NCBI GenBank assembly: GCA_963753385.1
Contig: CAVWCC010000008.1
Location: 930,001 to 994,000 of the forward strand
Reading direction: 5' to 3'
Origin: JALZKA01 sp963753385
GTDB lineage: Bacteria > Actinomycetota > Thermoleophilia > Solirubrobacterales > 70-9
DNA length: 64,000 nt
Position 1 is the first letter of the stretch; each line of letters starts with the position of its first letter. The notes beneath the pieces were generated by a model, which made no database searches, was not told where the DNA came from, and saw only the letters and a list, made by a program, of their open reading frames with translations. The translations under genes and the position numbers were made by a program. Positions 16,416 to 24,916 of the stretch are shown piece after piece.

Positions 16416-17379
16416 CCACGCGCTCCTGCGGCGGCACCGTGGGCGGCTCGGCGGGCAGCTCCCGGTCGTAGATCGTGATCCCCCTCCCCACCAGCTGCTC
16501 GAACACGTCGAACAGCGCCGACAGGCGGATCGCGAGGATCTCCCCGTGGCCAAGCGTCACCGCGACGCCCCCCGCGGCGAGGATCGCGTCGCGGTAGATG
16601 CCCTGGAGCCGCGGGTTCGAGTCGATTCGGCCCGGGTGGAGCGCCGGGTTGTGGACGAGGGTGCGCACGCTCAGCTCGTGCCCCTCCCGGTCGACGCAGC
16701 GCGTGTCGAACACGCGGTCCGCGAAAACGTCAAGCGGGAACGGCGGCACACGTACGCACTCGAACGAGTGGTACATCGTGATCGCGCCCGTGCCGCAGCC
16801 GAAGAAGAGTTGGAGCGCGTCGCGGGCACGAATCCGCGGGAACGGCGTGCCGTCGCCGAACGGCGTGTCGGCGCTCTCGTGCCCGGCGACGATCGCCTCG
16901 GCCTCCGGCCCACGGGCGCAGGTGGAATGGGTCGGGTGGACGCTGCGAAGGGTCCCGGGCGCGAGCCGGAACGCCTCCGAGATCGCTCCCATGCGCGACG
17001 GCGTGTTTCTCGCATCGAAGACCGGATCGGCGGCGAGATGCTCGATCGCCGGCCCGGTGAGCGAGTACGAGGGCATCGTGATCAGCCCGTCGGGGCCGAT
17101 CACCGCCTCGAGCCCCTCCAGCGCCGTGTCCGGCCCGTTCTCGAACCCTCCGAACGCGCTCATCGCCGCCTGCATGAAGCATGCGTCGCCCTCCCCCAGT
17201 CCGGCCTCCCGGAGCGCCGCCGAGACGTCACTGGCGGACAGCACCGTCGGCCGGAACCGCTCGCGCAGGCGGTAGCGCGCGCTTCGATAACGCTTGCGGC
17301 CACCGCGAATCGCCTCGCGAACCGGCCTCGGCATGCTCCTCGCGATCTTGCGGGCGCGCTCACCCGGCGACGGGCTCAT
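16408..17379 (-). CDS. Aminoglycoside 3-N-acetyltransferase (AAC(3)) family protein
   Basis: A 323-residue acetyl-CoA-dependent N-acetyltransferase of the AAC(3)/FrbF family. The signature SVHPTHSTCARG is followed by ADTPFGDGTPFPRI, the family's active-site His and the PFG loop. The Arg-rich first 45 residues are an extension. Although the family is named after antibiotic resistance, many chromosomal members acetylate amino sugars or other amines; the coupled toroid gene suggests a saccharide role here, which is inference. No aminoglycoside-resistance context such as integron or transposon is seen. Confidence 0.75.
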   Translation of the reverse strand: MSPSPGERARKIARSMPRPVREAIRGGRKRYRSARYRLRERFRPTVLSASDVSAALREAGLGEGDACFMQAAMSAFGGFENGPDTALEGLEAVIGPDGLITMPSYSLTGPAIEHLAADPVFDARNTPSRMGAISEAFRLAPGTLRSVHPTHSTCARGPEAEAIVAGHESADTPFGDGTPFPRIRARDALQLFFGCGTGAITMYHSFECVRVPPFPLDVFADRVFDTRCVDREGHELSVRTLVHNPALHPGRIDSNPRLQGIYRDAILAAGGVAVTLGHGEILAIRLSALFDVFEQLVGRGITIYDRELPAEPPTVPPQERVGG

Positions 17380-17400
17380 ACCGGGCGATGTTCGCAGTGG

Positions 17401-19218
17401 CTACGCGTACAGCTCTTCGATCTCGGCCGCGTACTTCTGGTCGATCGGCTTGCGCTTGAGCTTCATCGTCGGGGTCAGCTCGTCGCCGCCCGGCATCCAC
17501 TCGGTCGGCAGCACCTTGAACTTCTTGATCTGCTCGACCCGCGCCATCCGCTCGTTCGCCTCGTCGACGCCGGCCTGGATCGCATCGAGGACTGCCTGGT
17601 TGGTTGCCAGCGCCTCCGCGGAGCGGTCCTCGATCCCATTCTTCTCCGCCCAGGTGGGCACGAAGTCGGGATCGAGCACGATCAGCGCCGTGTTGTACGG
17701 GCGGGCGTCGCCGATTGCGACCGCCTGGCCGATCAGCGGGCTCGCCGCCTTGAGCTTCGCCTCGATGTTCGCCGGCGACATGTTTTTGCCGGCGGCGTTG
17801 ATGATCAGCTCCTTCTTGCGATCGACGATCTTCAGATAGCCGTCCTCGTCGAGCTCGCCGATGTCCCCCGTGTGAAGCCACCCCTCGGAGTCGATCGTCT
17901 CGGCCGTCTTCTCGGGCTGGTTGCGGTAGCCGACCATGTTGGCGTCGCCGCGGACGAGCACCTCGCCGTCCTCCGCGAGCTGCACCTCCCAGCCGGGCGC
18001 GGGCGGCCCCACGGTGCCGAGCTTGACCTTCTCGGGCGGGTTGATCGTCACCACGCCGCAGGTCTCCGACATTCCCCAGAGCTCGCCGATCTTGATGCCG
18101 ATCGCGTGGAAGAACTCGAGGACCTCGAGCGGCGTGGGCGCCGCGCCCACGTTGACCGACTTGGCCTCGTCGAGCCCCAGCGACGTACGCAGGACCGAGA
18201 ACATCGCCTCGTCGGCCGCTGCGGCTCCGGCGGCGAGCTCGGCCGGGACCTCCTGGCCCGCCTGCTCGAGCCGGACCTTCTTGAGGGCCGCTTCGAGCCC
18301 GGCGCGCGCCTGCTCGCCCTGTTCGCCGGGGATCGCCGCCATCTTCGCCTCAAGTCCCGCCTTCAGCTTCTCCCAGATCCTGGGGACCGCGAAGAAGAAC
18401 GTCGGCTTCACCGTCGGTAGGAAATCGATGATCGTGCGCGGGTCGGGACAGACGTGGATGGTCGCGCCGAGGATCACCGGCAGGTAGTAGTTCGCGCCGC
18501 GGTCGGCGATATGGGCGCTTGGGAGCCAGGAGATCACCTTGCCACCCCGGTCGGGGAACTCGACGATCCCGTTCACGCCGGCGACCAGGTTCATCAGGTT
18601 CCGGTGCGAGAGCTGGACGCCCTTCGGCGGCCCCGTGGTGCCGGACGTATAGATCAGGGTCAGGAGCTCGTCGGGCTCGATCGCCTCGACCGAGGAGCGA
18701 GCGTCGAACTCGGGATCGAGCTCTTCGATCTCGGCGAGCGTGTGCGTCCCGCCGTCGCCGTCGATGACGATCACGTGCTCGATCGCGGGCAGGTCCTTGC
18801 GCGCCTCGCTGAAGACGTCGAGGAACGCCTTCTCGACGATCGCGATCTGCGCCCCCGCGTCGGAGACCACGTATTGGATCTGCTCGGGAGAGGAGGTCTG
18901 GTAGATCGAGAACGGCGCCGCACCAAGGGACACGGCCGCCATGTCGCAGACGAAGAACTCCGGGCGGTTGTTCATCATCATTGCGACGGTGTCGCCCCTG
19001 CCCAAGCCGAGCTTGGCCAGACCGCCTGCGATCCGCGCTACCCGCGCCGCGAACTCGCTCCAGGAGATCGAGCGCTCCTCGTCTCCCTCCGCCCAGACGA
19101 TTGCCGGATCGTCGCCAAGGCGATCGACGCTCTCGCCGAAGGCCAGCGCCAGGTTCTGCGCGTAAAGGCCTTTGCCGGGACCTCCGCTCGCGTAGCGCTC
19201 GGCGGTCGTGACCTCCAT
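17401..19218 (-). CDS. Long-chain fatty acyl-CoA synthetase (AMP-forming)
   Basis: A 605-residue ANL-superfamily enzyme that activates fatty acids with ATP and CoA. Motifs in order: TLIYTSGTTGPPKGVQLSH (P-loop, A3), WLPSAHIADRG, GELWGMSETCGV (A5), GWLHTGDIGELDEDGYLKI (A7) and DRKKELIINAAGKNMSP (A8/hinge), with a C-terminal Lys region PTMKLKRKPI. It has the insertion typical of long-chain enzymes between residues 260 and 330. ATG at 19216-19218 has a good GGAGGAG ribosome site. It is 68 bases from rseP on the same strand. Confidence 0.9.
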   Translation of the reverse strand: MEVTTAERYASGGPGKGLYAQNLALAFGESVDRLGDDPAIVWAEGDEERSISWSEFAARVARIAGGLAKLGLGRGDTVAMMMNNRPEFFVCDMAAVSLGAAPFSIYQTSSPEQIQYVVSDAGAQIAIVEKAFLDVFSEARKDLPAIEHVIVIDGDGGTHTLAEIEELDPEFDARSSVEAIEPDELLTLIYTSGTTGPPKGVQLSHRNLMNLVAGVNGIVEFPDRGGKVISWLPSAHIADRGANYYLPVILGATIHVCPDPRTIIDFLPTVKPTFFFAVPRIWEKLKAGLEAKMAAIPGEQGEQARAGLEAALKKVRLEQAGQEVPAELAAGAAAADEAMFSVLRTSLGLDEAKSVNVGAAPTPLEVLEFFHAIGIKIGELWGMSETCGVVTINPPEKVKLGTVGPPAPGWEVQLAEDGEVLVRGDANMVGYRNQPEKTAETIDSEGWLHTGDIGELDEDGYLKIVDRKKELIINAAGKNMSPANIEAKLKAASPLIGQAVAIGDARPYNTALIVLDPDFVPTWAEKNGIEDRSAEALATNQAVLDAIQAGVDEANERMARVEQIKKFKVLPTEWMPGGDELTPTMKLKRKPIDQKYAAEIEELYA

Positions 19219-19286
19219 CTCTCCTCCTCCGTCCGAAAGGCCTGCTGCTGACGACGTCAGCCCCGAGAATCTACCGTTTGCGGGCC

Positions 19287-20354
19287 TTATCGCACGTCGA
19301 AGCCGTCGCCGGTCAGCCGGTCGATGTCGTTCGATAACCCGACCGCGAACAGCATCAGCACGAGGACGAACCCGACGACGCTGGCCCGCTCCATGACCCG
19401 GAACGGGACCGGGGCGCCGCGGACCTTCTCGACCAGGCTCCAGAAGATGTGGCCACCGTCGAGCGGGAGGAACGGGAACATGTTGATGATCGCGAGCGAG
19501 AGGCTGATCACCGCCAGCAGGGTCAGGGCGCGCACGGCGTCGAACTCGATCGCCTGCCGCGTCACCTCGTAGGAGCCGACGACGCTCGAGATCTGTTCCC
19601 GCTGCTCGGGGTCGAAGATCCGGACGATCACCCCGACGGTGCTGGTCGTTACCTCCCACATGAAGTCGAGTGAGCGCTCGGCCGCCTCTGGCGGCGAGAG
19701 GTTGAGTGGCTGGACCCCCGGCACGAAGCCCAGGAGCGGTCGCCCGAGCTCGGCGTCGTATTCGGGCCGGATCGTCCGGGTGATCTCCCGGCCGTCGCGA
19801 AGGATCGTGAGCGTCGCGGCGGTCTCGGCGACGCAGCCGTCCTCCTGCTCGCCCGCGCACTCGTGGGTGGAGATCTGGTCACGGAGGGCGAGGAAATCGC
19901 CGCGGACGCCGTCGACCGCGACCAGCTCGTCGCCTGGCTCGAGGACCGAGGCGGCCGGAGTGCCCGGTTCGACCGACTCGACGGATCGCGACGGCTCGTC
20001 CAGCGAATTCGCGAGGAAGAACAGGATCACGAACGCGACCACGACGTTCACGAACGGCCCCGCCGCGATCACCACGATCCGCTTCCAGACCGGTTGCGAG
20101 TAGTAACCGCGGTGCGCGTCCTCGGCGGGGATCTCCTCGTCTGGGTTCATCCCGGTGATCTTCACGAAGCCCCCGAGCGGTATTGCGCCGATCCCGTACT
20201 CGGTCTCGCCTCGCTTGATCGATGCCACCTTTGGCGGGAAGAAGAGGTAGAACTTCTCGACCTTCATCCCGACCGCCTTGGCGGCGGCGAAGTGGCCGGC
20301 CTCGTGGAGGATCACGAGCATCGCGAACCCGGCGAAGGCGAGCACCCAGCTCAC
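19287..20354 (-). CDS. rseP: RseP-type site-2 protease (M50 family)
   Basis: Intramembrane zinc metalloprotease of 355 residues that cleaves anti-sigma factors or signal-peptide remnants within the membrane. The zinc site HEAGH is at residues 17-21 and the third ligand is in NMFPFLPLDGGH near the C-terminus. A PDZ-like domain lies between (PGTPAASVLEPGDELVAVDG). Three to four hydrophobic segments. GTG at 20352-20354 is chosen because it begins SWVLAFAGFAMLVILHEAGH. The start overlaps, as GTGA, the stop of the R1 leader ORF; SD-like AAGGGAGG precedes it. Confidence 0.9.
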   Translation of the reverse strand: MSWVLAFAGFAMLVILHEAGHFAAAKAVGMKVEKFYLFFPPKVASIKRGETEYGIGAIPLGGFVKITGMNPDEEIPAEDAHRGYYSQPVWKRIVVIAAGPFVNVVVAFVILFFLANSLDEPSRSVESVEPGTPAASVLEPGDELVAVDGVRGDFLALRDQISTHECAGEQEDGCVAETAATLTILRDGREITRTIRPEYDAELGRPLLGFVPGVQPLNLSPPEAAERSLDFMWEVTTSTVGVIVRIFDPEQREQISSVVGSYEVTRQAIEFDAVRALTLLAVISLSLAIINMFPFLPLDGGHIFWSLVEKVRGAPVPFRVMERASVVGFVLVLMLFAVGLSNDIDRLTGDGFDVR

Positions 20355-20410
20355 GCAAATACCTCCCTTACCAGGGGGGTCAACCTGCTTTCGCGACTTA
20401 CGTCGCTCAT
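20351..20410 (-). repeat. Repeat R1, copy A: leader ORF between dxr and rseP
   Basis: A 60-base element holding a 19-codon ORF, MSDVSRESRLTPLVREVFA. Its ATG (20408-20410) overlaps the dxr stop as ATGA, and its own TGA (20351-20353) overlaps the rseP GTG as GTGA. Hairpin 1 is GCGAC-GTAA-GTCGC and hairpin 2 pairs TTACC (with a bulged G) with GGTAA. The second hairpin abuts the rseP ribosome site. Other copies are at 27263-27319, 35808-35857 and 39403-39456. Confidence 0.85.
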
Positions 20411-21552
20411 CGAAGCACCGCCCCAATCACGTTCTCAGCCCGCTCGCGCGCTTCGGCGTCGATCGCGTAGAGGTCCTGGAAGTGGGTGGGCTCGACCGCC
20501 GGCATCTCGGTGAGCGTCTGCTCGACAATCCGGGGGATCGCTGTGAACGGGATGCGCTCGTCGAGGAACGCGGCGACCGCTACCTCGTCGGCCGCGTTCA
20601 GCACGCAGGGCCCGGTTCCGCCGGCCCGGCCCGCCTCGCGCGCAAGCCGCAGGCACGGGAAGCGGTCGAGGTCGGGCGCCTCGAAGGTGAGCGCGCCGAC
20701 GGTGGCGAGGTCGAGCGCCGGCACCGGCACGTCGGCGCGGTCCGGGTGGTGGAGCGCGTAGGAGATCGGGACCCGCATGTCGGGGTAGCCCAGGTGCGCG
20801 AGCGAGGCGCCGTCGTTCAGATGGATCACCGAGTGGACGATCGACTGCGGGTGGACGACGACGTCGATCGCTTCGTACGCGAACCCGAACAGGTGGTGCG
20901 CCTCGATCAGCTCGAGGCCCTTGTTGAAGAGCGTCGCGGAGTCGATCGTGATCCGCCCACCCATGTCCCAGGTCGGGTGCGCGAGCGCCTCGGCGACCGT
21001 GACGTCGGAGAGATCCTCGCGCTCCCGGAAGGGGCCGCCGGACGCGGTCAGGACCAGCCGGTCGACCGACCCGGGCGTCCGCTCTGAGTGGATCAGCTGG
21101 TAGAGCGCCGAGTGCTCGGAGTCGACCGGGATGATCGCTGCGCCGGTGGCTTCGGCGAGCACCGTGACGAGCGCGCCACCGACGACGAGGCTCTCCTTGT
21201 TCGCGAGCGCGAGGTCGATGCCCTCGCTGAGAGCGACGATCGTGGGCCCGAGTCCGGCCGAGCCGGTGATCGCGTTCAGAACGACGTCGGCGCCCGAGGT
21301 CGCGATGAGCTCGCGCACGCCCTCCTCCCCAACGAGGACGCCCGGATGCTCGCGGGCGCACCGCTCGGCCGCCTCGGGGTCGGCGATCGCAACGCCCGGG
21401 ACGCCGAGCTTCCGAGCCTGCTCGCAGGCCTGCTCCCAGCTCGAGTGCGCCGAGATCCCGACCAGGTCGAGCTCATCGCCGGCCGCCTGGATGACCTCCA
21501 GCGCCTGCTCCCCGATCGAGCCCGTGGAGCCGAGTACGACGACCTTCTTCAC
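20407..21552 (-). CDS. dxr: 1-deoxy-D-xylulose 5-phosphate reductoisomerase
   Basis: NADPH-dependent enzyme forming MEP, the committed step of the non-mevalonate isoprenoid pathway; 381 residues. N-terminal Rossmann motif GSTGSIGEQALEVIQA, catalytic segment ALANKESLVVGGAL, metal and substrate residues in VDSEHSALYQ and TASGGPFRER, and HPTWDMGGRITIDSATLFNK plus LELIEAHHLFG. GTG at 21550-21552 starts KKVVVLGSTGS; a longer in-frame start is less likely. It heads the dxr-rseP unit, which continues the rpsB-cdsA order further up the minus strand. Confidence 0.93.
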   Translation of the reverse strand: MKKVVVLGSTGSIGEQALEVIQAAGDELDLVGISAHSSWEQACEQARKLGVPGVAIADPEAAERCAREHPGVLVGEEGVRELIATSGADVVLNAITGSAGLGPTIVALSEGIDLALANKESLVVGGALVTVLAEATGAAIIPVDSEHSALYQLIHSERTPGSVDRLVLTASGGPFREREDLSDVTVAEALAHPTWDMGGRITIDSATLFNKGLELIEAHHLFGFAYEAIDVVVHPQSIVHSVIHLNDGASLAHLGYPDMRVPISYALHHPDRADVPVPALDLATVGALTFEAPDLDRFPCLRLAREAGRAGGTGPCVLNAADEVAVAAFLDERIPFTAIPRIVEQTLTEMPAVEPTHFQDLYAIDAEARERAENVIGAVLR

Positions 21553-21612
21553 CTCAGCGAGGGTACCGACGCGCCTCGGGCACACCGGCGATCCGGACTA
21601 CCCTGATACGAG

Positions 21613-23007
21613 ATGAGCTCACGACTGGGTGGAACCCGCTCCGTGCGGGAGGGCGCGTGGATCGGGGCGCTCCTCGTCGCGCTGACCACCGTGCTGGTCT
21701 ACCCGCTCAAGGAAGTCGCGCCGGTCGAGGCGACGGGCGCCGTCTATCTGATCGCGGTAATGGCCGTCGCGGTCCGGTGGGGCGCCGTGGCGGGCCTCCT
21801 AGTCGCCGTCCTGAGCGCGACCGCATGGAACTTCTTCCACATCCCCCCGACCGGCCGGTTCACGATCGCGGAGGGAGAGAATTGGGTGGCGCTCGGCGTG
21901 TTCCTGATCGCGGCGATCGTCGTCAGCCGCCTTGCCGACGACGCCCGCCGCCGCGCGGAGGAGGCCGAGCGGCGCGAAGCCGAGGCGGTTCTGCTCGCCG
22001 ACCTCGCGCGAAGCATGCTGTCGACGAGGACCGAGGCGGAGGCCCGCGCGGTCCTGGCCGAGCGCCTCGCCGGGGAGCTCGGCCTCGCCACCGGGGACGT
22101 GGAGCTCGGCGCCCGGACCGTCTCCGGCGAGCGCTGGCTCGTCCGGCTCGAGACCGACGCAGGTCGGCTGGCAGTGCTGCAGCTTCCGGCGGACCTCGGC
22201 CCCGCCCAGCGCGACACGGTCACGCGCCTGGCGCCATCGCTGGCGGTGCTTCTGGGCGCGGCGCGCCGCGGCGCCGAACTCGAGGCCGAGGCGGTGGAGG
22301 CCGCGGCGCTTCGCCGCTCCGATGAGGTCAAGACCGCGCTGCTTCGCGCCGTCTCGCACGATCTGCGCTCCCCGCTGACCGCCATCGCGGCCGCCGCCGA
22401 CGGACTGGCATCGGGCGGCCCCGGGGCGGCTGAGCTGGTCGAGGTGATCCGCGCGGAAACCGACCGGCTGGCCCGCCTCGTCGCCGACCTCCTTGACCTC
22501 TCGCGGCTCGAGACCGGAACAGCGAGCCCGTCGCTCGACTGGTGCTCGCTCGAGGAGGTGGTGGCCTCGGCGATCAGCTCGCTCGGCGACCGCGCCGCCG
22601 ACCTCGAACTGGCGATCGACCCCGATCTCCCTCTCGTCGAAGCCGACGCCGCACAGCTCGAGCGCGCGGTCGCCAACCTGCTGGACAACGCGATCCGGCA
22701 CGGCGCCGGACAACCGGTCCAGGTTCGCGCACGCCGCGCCCAGTACCGGATCCGGCTCGAGATCTCCGACCACGGCCCAGGGATACCGAGCGAAGACCTC
22801 GAGACGGTGTTCGAGCCGTTCGTCCGCGGGACAGCTGCAGCGGGGTCCGGATCGGGCCTGGGCCTGGCGATAGCTCGCGGCTTCGTCGCCGCCTCCGGCG
22901 GCCGGCTGTGGGCCGAGTCGCCGGCGGGCGGCGGTGCCAGGTTCATCGTTGAGCTTCCGGTTCGAGTACCGCCGCGGCAACCGCAATCCGCGGGGACGGT
23001 TGAGTGA
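21613..23007 (+). CDS. Sensor histidine kinase, KdpD C-terminal half (DUF4118 + kinase)
   Basis: A 464-residue kinase that looks like the second half of KdpD. Four membrane helices of the DUF4118 type occupy about residues 14-105, a GAF-like segment follows, then the dimerisation box RAVSHDLRSPLTAI with phosphorylated H249. The ATPase domain shows NLLDNAIRHG (N box), ISDHGPGIP (G1) and GSGLGLAIARG (G2). The N-terminal KdpD nucleotide-binding and Usp domains are missing; they are encoded separately at 29381-30529. The stop overlaps kdpE as GTGA. Senses potassium limitation by inference from context. Confidence 0.85.
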   Translation: MSSRLGGTRSVREGAWIGALLVALTTVLVYPLKEVAPVEATGAVYLIAVMAVAVRWGAVAGLLVAVLSATAWNFFHIPPTGRFTIAEGENWVALGVFLIAAIVVSRLADDARRRAEEAERREAEAVLLADLARSMLSTRTEAEARAVLAERLAGELGLATGDVELGARTVSGERWLVRLETDAGRLAVLQLPADLGPAQRDTVTRLAPSLAVLLGAARRGAELEAEAVEAAALRRSDEVKTALLRAVSHDLRSPLTAIAAAADGLASGGPGAAELVEVIRAETDRLARLVADLLDLSRLETGTASPSLDWCSLEEVVASAISSLGDRAADLELAIDPDLPLVEADAAQLERAVANLLDNAIRHGAGQPVQVRARRAQYRIRLEISDHGPGIPSEDLETVFEPFVRGTAAAGSGSGLGLAIARGFVAASGGRLWAESPAGGGARFIVELPVRVPPRQPQSAGTVE

Positions 23008-23690
23008 GCGAGCCGCGCCGCCGAGTCCTGGTAGTCGATGACGAGCCCCAGATCCTGAGGGCGCTGCGAGTCGTGCTCGCGAACGAGGGTTTCGAGGCGG
23101 TCCCCGCCGAGACCGTCGCCGAGGCGCTCGATCTCGTGGCGGTCGATCCCCCGGACGCGGCGATCATCGATCTCGTTCTCCCGGACGGCGACGGCGTGAC
23201 GGTCTGCGAGCGGATCCGGGAGTGGAGCGAGATGCCGATCGTCGTTCTCTCGGCGGTCGGTGACGAGGCCGAGAAGGTGCGGGCGCTGAACGCGGGGGCC
23301 GACGACTATGTGACGAAGCCCTTCGGCTCCCAGGAGCTCGTGGCGCGCCTGCGAGCTGCGCTCCGCCGCGCTCCAGGCGGCGCCGAGGACGCCCGGGTCG
23401 AGGCGGACGGACTCGTGGTGGACCTGGCCGCCCGCCGCGTGCTTCGCGACGGCGAGGAGGTCCACCTCACCCCCACCGAGTTCGAGCTCCTGAAGGTCCT
23501 GGCGGGCCATCGCGGCCGCCTGATCACGCACTCGATGCTGCTGTCTGAAGTCTGGGGGCCGGCTTACGCCGAGGACACGCACGTCCTGCGCGTCCACGTC
23601 GCCAACCTTCGTCGCAAGATCGAGCCGGAGCCGAGCCGTCCCCGATACATCACGACCGATCCGGGAATCGGCTACCGCTTCGCGGCCTAG
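23004..23690 (+). CDS. kdpE: OmpR-family response regulator KdpE
   Basis: Transcriptional regulator of 228 residues. The receiver domain has the acidic pair VVDDE near the start, the phospho-acceptor D56 in AIIDLVLPDGDG, and YVTKPFGSQELVAR with the conserved Lys-Pro. The winged-helix output domain shows LTPTEFELLKVLA and the C-terminal YITTDPGIGYRF. GTG start at 23004 overlaps the kinase stop, giving a coupled kinase-regulator pair. It presumably activates the kdpFACB operon that begins about 1 kb downstream. Ends with a 4-base overlap with the convergent methyltransferase. Confidence 0.88.
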   Translation: MSEPRRRVLVVDDEPQILRALRVVLANEGFEAVPAETVAEALDLVAVDPPDAAIIDLVLPDGDGVTVCERIREWSEMPIVVLSAVGDEAEKVRALNAGADDYVTKPFGSQELVARLRAALRRAPGGAEDARVEADGLVVDLAARRVLRDGEEVHLTPTEFELLKVLAGHRGRLITHSMLLSEVWGPAYAEDTHVLRVHVANLRRKIEPEPSRPRYITTDPGIGYRFAA

Positions 23691-24589
23691 ACCGGCCGGC
23701 CCGGATTCCGCGTCAGCGCCATCCCGCCGAATCCGTAGGGCTCGCCGGCGCCGTGCAGCAGTCGCTCTTGAGCGTCGCCTGGGCCTAGGTCCTCCTCGAG
23801 CACGAGTCCGAAGCGGCCGACGAACTCGCCGGTCGTCCCGCGTGGGATCCCGAACCTGAACGGCTCGCCGCCCGCCCTCACACGCCGGCGAAGTTGGGCC
23901 GCGCCGTAGAACGAGTTGTCCCCGTCGACCATCTCCTTCCACAAGTAGTCGAAGCAGATCGCGCTCTGAGGTCCGGTTTGAGACGCGAACCAATGCAGGC
24001 TGGATGCCACGCCATCCGGCTCCAGGTACGGCGTGACTCCGGACCAGAGCACGATCGTCCGCGCCGTGGGATCGAAGCCGTGGGCCTCCAGCCGCTCTGC
24101 TAGGTCTTGGGTGTTGAAGTCGACCTGGACGTACCGGACGTGCTCCGGGGGGCCGCCGAATACCGCATCAAGGCGCTGGCGCTTCACGGCCGCCGTGACT
24201 GGGTGATCGACCTCAAAGAGCGCCGCGCCGGCGAGCTCCTCACGCAGCCGGTAGGCGCGGGAATCGAGCCCGGCGCCGAGGAATACCACCTGGGTTGCGC
24301 CCGCGGCAACCTCGTCGCTCACGACCCGGTCCATGTGGTGGGTCCTCGCCAGCTCGAACCAGAAGCTGCCCGGCAGGATCCGCTCGAACAGGCGCGGCGT
24401 GAGTCGCCTGATACCCGGCACCTTGACCAGCGCGGTGAGCTTGAAGCCCGGTGAGATGAAGCGCTCGGCGAGATAGTCGGGGTTCCGAAGCCTGGGGTCG
24501 CGAAGCGTCGTCCCCGCCGCCCGCAGCGCACACGCCCCCTCGGCGGTCGACTGTGCAAGCTTGCTACTAGCCGCATCGCCGAGCGCCAT
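23687..24589 (-). CDS. Class I SAM-dependent methyltransferase, LCM/TIGR00027-type
   Basis: A 300-residue putative methyltransferase of the leucine carboxyl methyltransferase superfamily. The SAM motif reads VVFLGAGLDSRAYRL, followed by FEVDHPVTAAVKRQRL and TIVLWSGVTPYLEPDGV, which are the hallmark segments of this group. The substrate is unknown; in actinobacteria these enzymes are often scattered and linked to polyketides or lipids. ATG at 24587-24589 is preferred. It interrupts the potassium gene block on the opposite strand, between kdpE and kdpF. Confidence 0.8.
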   Translation of the reverse strand: MALGDAASSKLAQSTAEGACALRAAGTTLRDPRLRNPDYLAERFISPGFKLTALVKVPGIRRLTPRLFERILPGSFWFELARTHHMDRVVSDEVAAGATQVVFLGAGLDSRAYRLREELAGAALFEVDHPVTAAVKRQRLDAVFGGPPEHVRYVQVDFNTQDLAERLEAHGFDPTARTIVLWSGVTPYLEPDGVASSLHWFASQTGPQSAICFDYLWKEMVDGDNSFYGAAQLRRRVRAGGEPFRFGIPRGTTGEFVGRFGLVLEEDLGPGDAQERLLHGAGEPYGFGGMALTRNPGRPV

Positions 24590-24749
24590 CGCCGACAACC
24601 TACCCTTCGTCGCCCATGGGACGAGCTTGCGGCCGCGTGGCGCGCGGACGGTGTGCGAGGCGTGCCGGAAGTGCGCCTTGACGAAACCTGAACGCCGTGA
24701 GGGGCTCGCCTTAACGAGTGCTTGACGCCCACGGGCGCACGCTCTGGGC

Positions 24750-24830
24750 ATGGACCTGATCTCGATCGCGATCGCGCTCGTCGCGTTCATCGCGTTCTGG
24801 TTCCTGATCGAGGGGCTCGACCGCATATGA
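24750..24830 (+). CDS. Small membrane peptide upstream of kdpF (26 aa)
   Basis: A 26-codon ORF, MDLISIAIALVAFIAF followed by WFLIEGLDRI, that would form one transmembrane helix with a short charged tail. It overlaps the kdpF start as ATGA, so it is coupled to kdpF and probably translated. I do not recognise a name for it. It may be a second small subunit or a stabiliser of the Kdp complex; this is inference from position and hydrophobicity only. No strong promoter is obvious upstream. Confidence 0.55.
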   Translation: MDLISIAIALVAFIAFWFLIEGLDRI

Positions 24831-24916
24831 GCGGCGCCGACGTCTTGGGACTTACGGTGGCGGCGATCCTCGCCGTCTACCTGCTTTATGCCCTGCTCCG
24901 GGGTGAGCAGCTGTGA
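24827..24916 (+). CDS. kdpF: KdpF, small subunit of the K+-transporting ATPase
   Basis: A 29-residue single-helix peptide, MSGADVLGLTVAAILAVYLL followed by YALLRGEQL. The L-x-YLLYALL-R-E pattern is typical of KdpF, which stabilises the KdpABC complex in the membrane. Its stop overlaps the kdpA GTG as GTGA. Confidence 0.85.
   Translation: MSGADVLGLTVAAILAVYLLYALLRGEQL

Noticed and set aside
17401..19860. A single 819-codon frame joining the acyl-CoA synthetase to extra N-terminal sequence
   Set aside because: The first 214 codons are an off-frame reading of rseP; a ribosome site and conserved start lie at 19218.
24590..24749. A c-di-AMP or other riboswitch before the kdp operon
   Set aside because: Only about 160 bases, with no conserved riboswitch core recognisable by eye.
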